32,903 bases of DNA from the NCBI GenBank assembly GCA_016293865.1, contig JAEDDG010000024.1, positions 1 to 32,903 on the forward strand. Reading direction: 5' to 3'. Made by a program: the position numbers and the translations under genes. The DNA is from Oscillospiraceae bacterium. GTDB lineage: Bacteria > Bacillota > Clostridia > Oscillospirales > Oscillospiraceae. Shown here in pieces: positions 23,407 through 31,264 of the stretch (position 1 is its first letter; every line of letters starts with the position of its first letter). The notes beneath the pieces are model-generated. The model did not search any database and was not told the origin of the DNA. It saw only the letters and a list, made by a program, of their open reading frames with translations.

Positions 23407-23490
23407 GAGAAAGCGGAGACGGCTGACAAAAAGTCCGGACGGCTGCGAAACATCAGAGCCGCGGGCAGTTATAAAAGTTTTGTTACGAAC

Positions 23491-23519
23491 AATTGATTTT
23501 GTGATCTTTATGGTATAAT
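23491..23519 (+). promoter_or_regulatory. Extended -10 promoter for membrane-protein leader
   Basis: TGG-TATAAT (perfect -10 at 23514-23519 with an upstream TG). The -35 is weak: AATTGA lies at 17-nt spacing, or TTGATT at 15. Confidence 0.6.
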
Positions 23520-23550
23520 ATTCAAGTATTTTTCTGCCGTTGTACATGGA

Positions 23551-23623
23551 CGCAGGGAATACGCAGATACATAGCGGAAGTTTCCAGAGACATTGCCGCC
23601 TGCGCCGGCAATGCTAACGCAGG
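23551..23623 (+). ncRNA. Candidate structured leader with H-type pseudoknot
   Basis: CATTGCCG (23591-23598) and CGGCAATG (23606-23613) form an 8-bp stem. The loop CCTGCG (23599-23604) is exactly complementary to CGCAGG at 23618-23623, giving a pseudoknot, and also to a second CGCAGG copy upstream at 23551-23556. The two partners are mutually exclusive. It matches no riboswitch class I can recall. The connecting loops (0, 1 and 4 nt) are tight, so some stem pairs may be open. Confidence 0.4.
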
Positions 23624-23720
23624 AGTGGCCCGGACAGGCGGGATAAACAATCCGGAATCTGCAGTGCGGATCCGGTCAATGAATACAGAGAAAACAGAAT
23701 TGAGGAGAGTGCGCACATTG

Positions 23721-24500
23721 ATGCTCAAGAGAAAAAATCATTCGGCCCCTGTTGTTTATGTTGTCATGGGTCTGTTGGAGCTGTTCTGCTTTGCGATGCT
23801 TCTGCATTCGCTGATTACCGGTCAGTGGCTGTATGCGCTGATGTGTCTGGCAAATGCAGTTCTTGTTGTGACGCCGCAGCTTCTGCAGCGGTGGCTGGAT
23901 CTGCAAATATCTGCGGTTTTTGAAATATTTCTGATGATTTTTACCATTCTGGCCATTATTGTGGGTACGGTTCTGGATGTGTATTATCTCACAAACTGGC
24001 TGGATCTTGTGGTCCATGCGTTCAGCGGCTTCCTGGTTGCTGCCATTGGTTTTCAGCTGCACAGCATCATGAACCGGCATAGTCTTGAAACGCCCAGCCT
24101 GGCTTACCGTTGCGTGACGGCCTTCTGCGCGTCTCTGGCAGTGGCTGTGCTCTGGGAGTTCTGGGAGTATTTTGTTTTCTCGCTGTTTGATATGGATATG
24201 CAGCACGATTCCGTACTGAACAGGCTGTGCACCTCGTACTTTACAAACAAGGACGGCGTCAGCGACATTTTTGAAAATGTCACATCCATGACGCTTGTGG
24301 CGGATGGCAAAACCTATGAGATCAACGGCTATCTGGATATGGGCTTTATTGATACCATGACGGATATGCTGGCCTGCTTCGGCGGTACAATCGTCTTTCT
24401 GGTGGGTGTGTTTGCTGGGAAAGAGCGCTTTATTGAATTGTTTACGCCGCAGAGAAAGCTTACGGACGGTAAAAAAACGCGGGAGCCTGAAACAGTCTGA
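23721..24500 (+). CDS. Six-helix membrane protein (DUF2238/YjdF-like)
   Basis: The protein is about 260 residues with six predicted membrane segments. Conserved-looking polar positions in the helices are D-L-V-V-H-A-F-S-G in helix 4, W-E-F-W-E-Y in helix 5 and D-T-M-T-D-M-L in helix 6. This pattern resembles the DUF2238/YjdF membrane family, whose function is unknown. A soluble insert of about 60 residues lies between helices 5 and 6. The start is uncertain. ATG 23721 and TTG 23718 are 13 and 10 nt behind AGGAG, while ATG 23679 lacks a ribosome site. The C-terminus is short and basic. Confidence 0.7.
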   Translation: MLKRKNHSAPVVYVVMGLLELFCFAMLLHSLITGQWLYALMCLANAVLVVTPQLLQRWLDLQISAVFEIFLMIFTILAIIVGTVLDVYYLTNWLDLVVHAFSGFLVAAIGFQLHSIMNRHSLETPSLAYRCVTAFCASLAVAVLWEFWEYFVFSLFDMDMQHDSVLNRLCTSYFTNKDGVSDIFENVTSMTLVADGKTYEINGYLDMGFIDTMTDMLACFGGTIVFLVGVFAGKERFIELFTPQRKLTDGKKTREPETV

Positions 24501-24650
24501 TCTGCAGGTTCTGTTTCCGGGCCGGCTGCGGACGCGGCCTGCCGGACAGAAAATGAAATCTGACTCTGCCGCAGTGAATTCCGGGCAGCGGTTTACCGTT
24601 TCTTTCAGTACTTTTGCCTGAGAATTTCCATGTTTCAGGCTAGCAAATAC

Positions 24651-24679
24651 TGGACAGTCCGAAAAATTCGGTGTATAAT
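24651..24679 (+). promoter_or_regulatory. Promoter of marR-family gene
   Basis: TGGACA (24651-24656), a 17-nt spacer and TATAAT (24674-24679). The spacer contains the near-palindrome CCGAAAAATTCGG, a possible operator for autoregulation. It also shows that translation must start after about 24686. Confidence 0.8.
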
Positions 24680-24728
24680 TAAAAACGGGCTTAATGTGCT
24701 TAATAATTTAACTGTGGAGAATTGGCAG

Positions 24729-25205
24729 ATGGACACTCGATTTGAACTTTTCGAAACTGTGATTTCCGCATTTGACGAAGGATTTGATCTGGCGGCCAAA
24801 TATGACACCATGCCGCACCAGTACGGCGATGAAACCTTATATCAATCGGAAATGCACCTGATCCAGGCGATTGGCAGGACGCCGAACGTAACGATTACTG
24901 AGATTGCCGCTGCCTCATCCAAGACGACGAGCGCATTTTCCCAGATGGTACATAAGCTGAAAAAAAGAGGATTTGTCAACCAGGAACGGAATGCGCAGAA
25001 CAACAGGGAGTATAAGCTGAGCCTGACAGAAAAAGGATGGGAAATCTACCGGCTGCACGAAGTGTTTGATGAAAAATGCCTTCAGCGCACCTGCGCCGGG
25101 CTGGACGGCTTTACCGATGCTGAACTGGAAATCTATGTTGCCGTTCAGAAAAAGCTCAACGCCGCGTTTGCCAAGGATGTTGAGCAGAACGGAAAGCTGA
25201 TGTAA
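24729..25205 (+). CDS. MarR-family transcriptional regulator
   Basis: This 158-residue protein has the winged-helix core of MarR proteins: SEMHLIQAIGRTPNVTITEIAAASSKTTSAFSQMVHKLKKRGFVNQERNAQNNREYKLSLTEKG, with long dimerisation helices on both sides. The ATG at 24729 is chosen because the promoter at 24651-24679 overlaps the longer frame, and a GGAG lies 9 nt upstream. It is monocistronic, ending at a strong terminator. The ligand and targets are unknown. Confidence 0.88.
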   Translation: MDTRFELFETVISAFDEGFDLAAKYDTMPHQYGDETLYQSEMHLIQAIGRTPNVTITEIAAASSKTTSAFSQMVHKLKKRGFVNQERNAQNNREYKLSLTEKGWEIYRLHEVFDEKCLQRTCAGLDGFTDAELEIYVAVQKKLNAAFAKDVEQNGKLM

Positions 25206-25282
25206 CTCCGGGCCGGCGGACAGGCTGATCAGGCGCGGTTCGTGCGCCCGCGCTCTGCTGCTGCGGGAGAAAAACAAATTGA

Positions 25283-25320
25283 AGCGGCTGTGTCCATGAA
25301 CCGGACACAGCCGCTTTTTT
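25283..25320 (+). terminator. Terminator after marR gene
   Basis: GCGGCTGTGTCC and GGACACAGCCGC form a 12-bp stem followed by TTTTTT. Confidence 0.92.
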
Positions 25321-25452
25321 AAGATCCTGACACAGAGCCTGGGGGCAGACTGCCGTGTGCCCGGCGCAGCGGGAACGGCCTTCGGCGCGCGGCGCGGCTG
25401 CGGCGTGCAGCACAATACGGCGCGCGTTCTCCCCGGACGGGCGCGTCGGCTG

Positions 25453-26601
25453 TCACCATTCGGCAACGCTGCCGTCCTGGTGACGCCAGACCGGGTTTTT
25501 CCATTCGTGCGGTGTTTTGTTCTCCTCCAGCACCAGCTCTTTGTTCACATCCACGCCGAGACCGGGACGCACCGGCAGGGCCACGCGGCCATCCACAAAA
25601 CGGAAATCCTCCTGGTTGTTTACATAATCCAGAACACTCTTGCCGACATTGTAGTGGATTCCGATGCTCTGCTCCTGAATCACGGCGTTGTAGCAGGTCG
25701 CGTCCACATTCAGGCAGCTTGCCAGAGCAATGGGGCCGAGCGGACAGTGGGGCGCCAGCGCCACATCATAGGCTTCTGCCATGGACGCGATTTTTTTCAC
25801 CTCGGTCAGGCCGCCTGCATGGCTCAGGTCCGGTTGGATGATATCAACGCCGCCGGCCTGAAGCAGGCGCTTGAAGTCGTATTTTGTGAACAGACGCTCG
25901 CCGGTGGCGATGGGAATGTTGCAGCAATCGGCGATTTCCCTGAATACTTCCATGTTTTCGCAGAGCACAGGCTCTTCAATGAACATGGGGTCAAATTCCT
26001 CCAGCTTTTTTGCCAGCATTTTCGCCATCGGCTTGTGCACGCGGCCGTGAAAATCAATGGCGATTCCGAAATATTTGCCGCAGCTTTTCCGGATGGCGTC
26101 CACACGTTCCAGCACGGCGTCAATTTTCTCATAGCTGTCGATCATCTGCAGCTCTTCGGTGGCGTTCATTTTGACGGCGGTAAAACCGGCCTGCTTTTTG
26201 GCCAGGGCCGCGGCGCCGACGTCGCTGGGACGGTCGCCGCCGATCCAGCTGTACACCCGCATATTGTCCCGGCAGGCGCCGCCCATGAGCTGGTATACCG
26301 GCGCGTTGAAAAACTTGCCCTTGATGTCCCACAGGGCCTGATCGATTCCGGCGATGGCGCTCATCAGCACGCCGCCGCCCCGGTAGAACCCGGCACGGTA
26401 AAGGACGGCGGAAAAGTCCTCAATCCGCATGGGATCCTTGCCGATCAGATAGGGCTTCATCTCCTGCACGCAGGCCAGAACTGCGGCGCAATGCCCTTCC
26501 AGCACCGGCTCGCCCCAGCCTGTCAGTCCCTCGTCGGTGACGATCTCCACAAATCCCCAGCGGGGCCGCACGGTATAGGTGCTGACTTCGGTTATCTTCA
26601 T
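25453..26601 (-). CDS. dgoD: D-galactonate dehydratase
   Basis: This 382-residue enolase-superfamily enzyme has the same length as E. coli DgoD. The N-terminal cap has TDEGLTGWGEP. The barrel shows metal ligands D183, E209 and E235 and the two catalytic His, H185 (DFHGRVH) and H285 (APHCPLGP); these positions equal those I recall for the E. coli enzyme. It dehydrates D-galactonate to 2-dehydro-3-deoxy-D-galactonate. It is the last gene of the operon after the kinase and aldolase, which supply the next two steps. Other acid sugars with the same configuration cannot be excluded. Confidence 0.92.
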   Translation of the reverse strand: MKITEVSTYTVRPRWGFVEIVTDEGLTGWGEPVLEGHCAAVLACVQEMKPYLIGKDPMRIEDFSAVLYRAGFYRGGGVLMSAIAGIDQALWDIKGKFFNAPVYQLMGGACRDNMRVYSWIGGDRPSDVGAAALAKKQAGFTAVKMNATEELQMIDSYEKIDAVLERVDAIRKSCGKYFGIAIDFHGRVHKPMAKMLAKKLEEFDPMFIEEPVLCENMEVFREIADCCNIPIATGERLFTKYDFKRLLQAGGVDIIQPDLSHAGGLTEVKKIASMAEAYDVALAPHCPLGPIALASCLNVDATCYNAVIQEQSIGIHYNVGKSVLDYVNNQEDFRFVDGRVALPVRPGLGVDVNKELVLEENKTPHEWKNPVWRHQDGSVAEW

Positions 26602-26683
26602 AAAATCATACCTTTCATGCCAGTTTCTTGATGTATGCCGGAACCGGACCGCAGCGGACTGAACACCGCTGCAGAACTGTGAT

Positions 26684-27310
26684 TTACCGTTTGATCTGTC
26701 CGGTCATGCCGCGCACATAAGCCGCGCAGGCTTCCCAGTCGTTTTTTGCCACGGCGTCTTTGGGCATCAGGCTGCTGGCAAGGCCGACGCTGATGTATCC
26801 TGCGTCAAAAAACTCCCGGATATTGGCTGGAGTGACGCCGCCGATGGCCACATAGCTGGTTCCGTCAAAAGGCCCCTGCAGATCCTTCACATAGCGGCGG
26901 GGCATGCTTCCTGCAGGAAACAGCTTCATGGTGCTGAATCCGAACTGCAGGCTGGTCGCCACATCGGCGGGAGTCAGCACTCCGGGCAGCAGGGGGACGT
27001 CCCGTTCGGCACAGTAGGCGAACACGTCCAGGGGCGTGCCGGGGGTGAGCAGAAACTGTGCGCCGGCGTCGAGAGCTGTCCGGCAGAGCTCTGTGGTAAT
27101 GGCTGTGCCTGCGCCGACGGCGCAGCGGTCCCCGAAGTGTGTGCGGAGCATGGTAATCTGCTCCGGCGCGTGAGGGCTGTTCAGTGCCACTTCAAAGAAA
27201 GACACGCCGCCCTGTACGGCTGCCTCGGCATAGTCGACTGTTTTTTCCAATGGCACGTTGCGCAGAATGGCCAGCAGCGGATGTTGGGAAACGAGCGAAT
27301 ATGTATCCAT
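26684..27310 (-). CDS. dgoA: 2-dehydro-3-deoxy-6-phosphogalactonate aldolase
   Basis: This 208-residue class I KDPG/KDPGal aldolase shows LLAILRNVP, the base E40 in FFEVALNSP, GAGTA, LTPGTP, and the Schiff-base Lys K129 in TMKLFPA. It cleaves KDPGal (or KDPG) into pyruvate and glyceraldehyde 3-phosphate. The neighbouring DgoD favours the galactonate path; ALNS in place of the TLRT of KDPG-specific enzymes also fits DgoA. Confidence 0.9.
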   Translation of the reverse strand: MDTYSLVSQHPLLAILRNVPLEKTVDYAEAAVQGGVSFFEVALNSPHAPEQITMLRTHFGDRCAVGAGTAITTELCRTALDAGAQFLLTPGTPLDVFAYCAERDVPLLPGVLTPADVATSLQFGFSTMKLFPAGSMPRRYVKDLQGPFDGTSYVAIGGVTPANIREFFDAGYISVGLASSLMPKDAVAKNDWEACAAYVRGMTGQIKR

Positions 27311-27391
27311 AGCGTCTCTCTCCTGATCTGTTGATTTGACCTGCGGCTGAGCGGAAATGCCGCGCGCTTTTCAGCAGGGCAATATGGGGAA

Positions 27392-28339
27392 TCAGCGGAA
27401 TGTGATTTTGCCGCCGGTCAGGGCGGAATGCATCTGTGCCGCATCCGGGTAACCCTCTACGTCGCCGGGAGTCTGGGTGGCGAGCGCACCGCAGACGGCG
27501 CCCATGCGGCCTGCTGCCGCGACATCCTTCCCCTGCAGAATTCCCGTCAGGAATCCGGCGTTGAAGCCGTCCCCGGCGCCGATGGGTTCCACCGGCCGGC
27601 AGGGATAGGGGGGGATTTTTTCCCGGACGGTTCTGTCTGCGGCCCAGGCGCCGTTTCCGCCGTCCTTGATGGCCGCATATCGGGCTGCGCCTTTTTCAAA
27701 CAGCAGATCAAAAATCCTGTCCGGATCTGTGGTGCCGAACAGTGTGTCTGCCTCATCCAGGCCCAGCAGGACAATCTCGCTTTGCAGCGTCAGATCCCGG
27801 ATCAGCGGCGCATAATCGTGATTGCCCCAGAGCTTCCTGCGGATATTCGGATCAAAACTGACTGCGGCGCCCTGCTGTCTGGCCAGACGGAACGCTTCCA
27901 GCGTCATGGCGCGGCAGCTGTCGCTCAGAACCGGTGTAATGCCGCTCAAATGCACGATTTTCACGCCCGAGAACAGCTCCGGGGAAAGATCCTCCGGACA
28001 GAGATGGCTGGCTGCGCTGTTCTCACGGTAGTAGAAAACCCTGGTTTCTCCTGCGCCGGTTTCCTTGAACATCACGCCGGTACGGTGCGCGTCGTCAAAC
28101 TTCACCCGGCTGCAGTCCACACCTTCCGCCCGCAGCTGGTTGCGGATAAAAAAGCCGAATTCGTCCGCGCCCAGGCGGCTGACCCACGCGGCGTCTGCAC
28201 CGAGCTTGGCCATGCCGACCGCGACATTGCTCTCCGCTCCGGCAGCGCGTATGCCGAAGTTCTGCACATAACGCAGCGGCCCGGATGTGCCAGGGGTAAA
28301 GGCGGCCATTGTCTCGCCGATGGCAATGAGTTGCGGCAT
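27392..28339 (-). CDS. 2-dehydro-3-deoxygluconate/galactonate kinase (PfkB family)
   Basis: This 315-residue ribokinase-family protein has the KDG-kinase type N-terminus (AIGETMAAFTPG, GAESNVAVGMAKLGA) and the anion hole/catalytic base PIGAGDGFNAGF (D257). It should phosphorylate 2-dehydro-3-deoxy-galactonate made by DgoD. It resembles PfkB-type KdgK rather than the unrelated DgoK of E. coli, so the pathway uses a different kinase family here. It is first in the galactonate operon, with AAGGAG 8 nt before the ATG. Confidence 0.88.
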   Translation of the reverse strand: MPQLIAIGETMAAFTPGTSGPLRYVQNFGIRAAGAESNVAVGMAKLGADAAWVSRLGADEFGFFIRNQLRAEGVDCSRVKFDDAHRTGVMFKETGAGETRVFYYRENSAASHLCPEDLSPELFSGVKIVHLSGITPVLSDSCRAMTLEAFRLARQQGAAVSFDPNIRRKLWGNHDYAPLIRDLTLQSEIVLLGLDEADTLFGTTDPDRIFDLLFEKGAARYAAIKDGGNGAWAADRTVREKIPPYPCRPVEPIGAGDGFNAGFLTGILQGKDVAAAGRMGAVCGALATQTPGDVEGYPDAAQMHSALTGGKITFR

Positions 28340-28361
28340 AGAAACATCTCCTTTCTTTCAG

Positions 28362-28391
28362 ATTATACTGCGGATAATTGCAAAAAATCAA
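28362..28391 (-). promoter_or_regulatory. Promoter of galactonate operon
   Basis: On the reverse strand TTGATT (28391-28386), an 18-nt spacer and TATAAT (28367-28362). It overlaps the T-run of the preceding terminator. Confidence 0.65.
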
Positions 28392-28430
28392 CAGCAGCCG
28401 GGATGTGTGCAGGACACTCCCGGCTGCTGT
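28385..28430 (-). terminator. Terminator after class III aminotransferase gene
   Basis: ACAGCAGCCGGGA and TCCCGGCTGCTGT form a 13-bp stem; on the reverse strand it is followed by TGATTTTTTG. Confidence 0.85.
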
Positions 28431-28476
28431 CTGTATAATTTCTGTAAAACTGCAGGGGCTGGAGGGAAAAACCGGA

Positions 28477-29796
28477 TCAGTCGATCAGCCGTTTGAAGCC
28501 AGTCTGGCAGACGGGCCCGCCGATGGCTTCGAGAACGGCTTCTTTTCCGCCCTTTTTCACAATCGCGGCCATCTTTGCAAACGTGCGGTCCATGGCCTCA
28601 CGGTGAATGGCCAGGATTTCTTCGTTGTGCGCCAGCGTGGGATACAGACCGGTGCCGGCCAGGAAGCCTTCCTTCAGCATCAGCACGGTATAGAGCGTTT
28701 TCAGCTCCAGGGGATATTCCTCGAAGCCGAAGTGGGCCAGGCAGGGGAAGCCGGAGCAGCTGATTCTGAGACCATGGCGTTCTGCGGCGTCTTTCCAGTC
28801 GCGCTGGACGATCTCGCCGACCATTCTGGCATGCTCCCAGGCTTTGGTTTTCTCCATTTTGTCAATGGTGGCCAGCGCCGCGGCAGGGCCGACGCCTTCG
28901 GTCCAGTAGGTGCTGCTGATAAAGGAGGTGTGCGCGCCTTCCATAGCTTCCTTTGTGCCGATCACAGCGGCAATGGGGTGGCCGTTGCCCATGGCCTTTG
29001 CAAACACGGCCATATCCGGGTGCAGACCGAACAGCTTGTGGCTGCCGCCGAAGGTCAGCCGCCAGCCGATGGTGATTTCGTCGAAAATCAGCAGACCGCC
29101 GACGCGGTGAACCTCGTCACGCACGTATTCAAGGAAGCCTTCCGGCGGCATGTGATTGCGCACCGGTTCCATAATCACGCAGGCGAGACGGTCGCCGTAA
29201 TTGCGGATGATCTGGTCGAACGCATCCCGGTCGTTGTAGTTGAAAGTGAGCGAAGTGCCCTTCAGAACTCTCGGCACACCGTCCGGCTGCAGGCCCGGCA
29301 GGTGAACGCCGTCCAGCTGATGGCTGTCGCCGAGGTTTGCGGCCAGATACCAGTCGCTCCAGCCGTGATAGCCGCAGATGGCCACCACGTCCCGCTTGGT
29401 TGTGGCGCGGGCGATACGCACGGCTACGGCGCAGATTTCGCCGCCGGTCCGGGCAAACCGCACATTTTCCGCCCAGGGGTGGATTTCACACAGCTTGTCG
29501 GCCAGATAGACCTCTTCAGGAGGATTCAGGCTGGACATACAGCCGTTTTCGATGCGGCTGACGGCAGCTGCGCTGACGTCCGGGTCGGCATAGCCCAGAA
29601 GGCATGCGCCGATGCCGTTGGTGGTCATGTCATAATAATGGTTGCCGTCCAGATCCCAAACCTCGCAGCCTTTGGCTTTAACGGCATAGTTGGGCCACTG
29701 GCCGGGTGCAAACATCTCCGGGCGCTTGCTGAGCAGCTGCGTTCCGGCGGGAATGCGCTGTTTGGCGTGCTTGTAAAGATCCTGTGACTTGGACAT
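28477..29796 (-). CDS. Class III aminotransferase (glutamate-1-semialdehyde aminotransferase-like)
   Basis: This 439-residue PLP enzyme is related to HemL. It shows WDLDGNHYYDMTTNGIG near the N-terminus, RTGGEICAVAVRIAR, GYHGWSDWY, the PLP-binding IFDE (D239), the Schiff-base Lys K267 in FAKAMGNG, and SSTYWTEGVGPAA. There are no other heme genes nearby, and several signature residues (ARTGGE for the usual N-S-G-T-E/A) differ from HemL. A role on another aldehyde or keto substrate, such as an amino sugar or beta-amino acid, is more likely than heme synthesis. It has its own promoter and terminator, upstream of the galactonate operon. AGGAGG precedes the ATG. Confidence 0.85.
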   Translation of the reverse strand: MSKSQDLYKHAKQRIPAGTQLLSKRPEMFAPGQWPNYAVKAKGCEVWDLDGNHYYDMTTNGIGACLLGYADPDVSAAAVSRIENGCMSSLNPPEEVYLADKLCEIHPWAENVRFARTGGEICAVAVRIARATTKRDVVAICGYHGWSDWYLAANLGDSHQLDGVHLPGLQPDGVPRVLKGTSLTFNYNDRDAFDQIIRNYGDRLACVIMEPVRNHMPPEGFLEYVRDEVHRVGGLLIFDEITIGWRLTFGGSHKLFGLHPDMAVFAKAMGNGHPIAAVIGTKEAMEGAHTSFISSTYWTEGVGPAAALATIDKMEKTKAWEHARMVGEIVQRDWKDAAERHGLRISCSGFPCLAHFGFEEYPLELKTLYTVLMLKEGFLAGTGLYPTLAHNEEILAIHREAMDRTFAKMAAIVKKGGKEAVLEAIGGPVCQTGFKRLID

Positions 29797-29843
29797 ATGA
29801 AAACCTCCTGTAAAGCAAGTTTGTGCTTTTTGCTGATGTATTC

Positions 29844-29872
29844 ATCATAGCGAAAACCATCCGGTGTGTCCA
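29844..29872 (-). promoter_or_regulatory. Promoter of class III aminotransferase gene
   Basis: On the reverse strand TGGACA (29872-29867), a 17-nt spacer and TATGAT (29849-29844), about 45 nt before the start codon. Confidence 0.65.
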
Positions 29873-30001
29873 TAAGGAAACCGGACGAAAATTTTTCGGC
29901 CATGGCAAAAAAACGTTGTCTGCTGCTGAAAACAGGATAATTGCCGTTTTGATGCCGGCACCGTTTATAATGAAAAACACGTGGGTCCGGGAAAATATCT
30001 G

Positions 30002-30030
30002 TTGTTATTGCGTGGCGAATAGTGTAGAAT
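30002..30030 (+). promoter_or_regulatory. Promoter of SH3b membrane-protein gene
   Basis: TTGTTA (30002-30007), a 17-nt spacer and TAGAAT (30025-30030), about 45 nt before the ATG. Confidence 0.65.
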
Positions 30031-30077
30031 AAAGTCATCAGAGGTCTGAGGGCGAATTGGGTGAACGGAGATAGGGT

Positions 30078-31193
30078 ATGAGCAGAATAGAAGAGATTTA
30101 TAAGCAGGCGGAGGACGGCAGCAAAACAGCGCAGTATGAGCTTGCCGGCTATTTTGCCGAGATGTCCCGCAAGTTCACGGAGCGGGAAAAAGTTGATTAT
30201 TGTCTGGATCAGGTTCTGATCTGGCTTGAAAAATCTGCAGGGCAGGGATATGAGCCGGCGAAGCAGGCGCTGGACGGAATCCGGAAGAAATACGGGCTGG
30301 ATGATCAGGGGGCGTCTGAACCGGAAGATGAGCCGCCTGAGCAGGAAAGCGACGTGTTTGCGCCGGAGCAGGACTGGGATGAGCCGGATGAGGCTCTGCC
30401 TGACGCGGAGGAAGAGCCGGAAGAACCGGCGGAGGATACTCTGCCGCTGCCGGACCTTCCGGTTGAAGCGGCTGCGTCCCGGCGGGAACCGCCTGTACAG
30501 CGCGTGCGCGCAGACGTGCCCCGGCAGCCGCGCGCCTGGGTGCCGGATGCGGAAGAAGAGGAATTTTTCAAAAGCGCGGGCATCAGCACGGATATTGAGG
30601 ATACGAAGCCGTACATTCCCCGCGGCGCTGCAAAGCCGCAGAAAAAGCGGACGAAGGAGTCCAGAATTGTCGTTGTTGTTGCGGGTATTCTGTGCATTGC
30701 GCTTCTCATCTTCGGAATCGTTCAGGTTGTTAAGCTGTTTGCAAACAGCTCCAGACCCGGGGATGTGGATGCGGACAACTCCGGAGAAACCAGCGGTGAG
30801 ACAAGCGGAGAGACAAGCGGCGAAACCAGCGGAGATGCGCAGCCGCCTGTCGTCGGCGATTCGGATCCGGATAACAGCGCGGACAACAGCGGAGATAACG
30901 GCAATGGCGGCGGGACGGAGCCGCAGGTGCCGGTATATGACCTCAGCGGCTGCGATTATCTGACTGTGAAGCCGCAGACCTTTTTCCCGGAAAGCGAGAT
31001 TGTCACTTACCGCGTGAACAGCAGCGACGGACTGCGCATGCGGGCAGGCCCCGGGACAGAGTATGACACGCTGGCCACCATTGCCAACAGTACGGCGCTG
31101 GAGGCGCTGGCTAAAGACGGCAGCTGGATTTTTGTCAAGTACAGCAACCAGTATGGCTGGATGCTGACAGATTACATGACCATGGAGGACTGA
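30078..31193 (+). CDS. Membrane-anchored protein with Sel1-like N-terminus and extracellular SH3b domain
   Basis: This is a 371-residue protein. Residues 1-~75 look like a Sel1/TPR-like helical repeat (GSKTAQYELAGYFAEM and LEKSAGQGYEPAKQAL). A long acidic, Pro-rich cytoplasmic linker (about 80-150) follows. One membrane segment is at about 197-218 after a KKR-rich stop, implying N-in topology. Outside lies a low-complexity linker with four SGET repeats and Asn/Asp/Gly-rich sequence, then a bacterial SH3 domain (about 310-371; VNSSDGLRMRAGPGTEYDTLATI). SH3b domains often bind cell-wall peptides, so a wall-sensing or wall-linked role is likely, but no enzyme domain is present. Confidence 0.82.
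   Translation: MSRIEEIYKQAEDGSKTAQYELAGYFAEMSRKFTEREKVDYCLDQVLIWLEKSAGQGYEPAKQALDGIRKKYGLDDQGASEPEDEPPEQESDVFAPEQDWDEPDEALPDAEEEPEEPAEDTLPLPDLPVEAAASRREPPVQRVRADVPRQPRAWVPDAEEEEFFKSAGISTDIEDTKPYIPRGAAKPQKKRTKESRIVVVVAGILCIALLIFGIVQVVKLFANSSRPGDVDADNSGETSGETSGETSGETSGDAQPPVVGDSDPDNSADNSGDNGNGGGTEPQVPVYDLSGCDYLTVKPQTFFPESEIVTYRVNSSDGLRMRAGPGTEYDTLATIANSTALEALAKDGSWIFVKYSNQYGWMLTDYMTMED
30783..30835 (+). repeat. In-frame 12-bp repeats coding for SGET
   Basis: Four tandem copies of a 12-bp unit (AGCGGNGANACN type) with third-position differences encode the SGET linker. The copy number could vary by slippage. Confidence 0.8.
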
Positions 31194-31222
31194 GTTCCGG
31201 CCGCCGCACAAAACCGAAAAGG

Positions 31223-31264
31223 AAAAAGCGCGCCGCCTGTCTGTACAGGCGGCGTGCTTTTTAT
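31223..31264. terminator. Bidirectional terminator between SH3b and AraC genes
   Basis: AAAAAGCGCGCCGCCTGT pairs with ACAGGCGGCGTGCTTTTT (one G-T pair). Both strands end in a T-run, and the two flanking genes converge on it. Confidence 0.88.

Larger units (their letters stand above)
23252..23720. other. Divergent intergenic region darA / membrane protein
   Basis: About 470 bases without a supported gene. They hold a possible reverse promoter for darA, a forward extended -10 promoter (23514-23519) and a leader of about 195 nt with a potential pseudoknot at 23591-23623. Confidence 0.6.

Noticed and set aside
25357..26631. Forward frame opposite dgoD
   Set aside because: DgoD has the exact family length and catalytic residues; the opposite frame has no recognisable motif or ribosome site.
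30783..30835. CRISPR-like short repeats
   Set aside because: They are contiguous 12-bp in-frame units without spacers and encode the SGET linker.
29625..31211. Long reverse frame opposite the SH3b gene and part of the aminotransferase gene
   Set aside because: It crosses two promoters and two well-supported genes on other frames and shows Arg/Leu-rich shadow composition.
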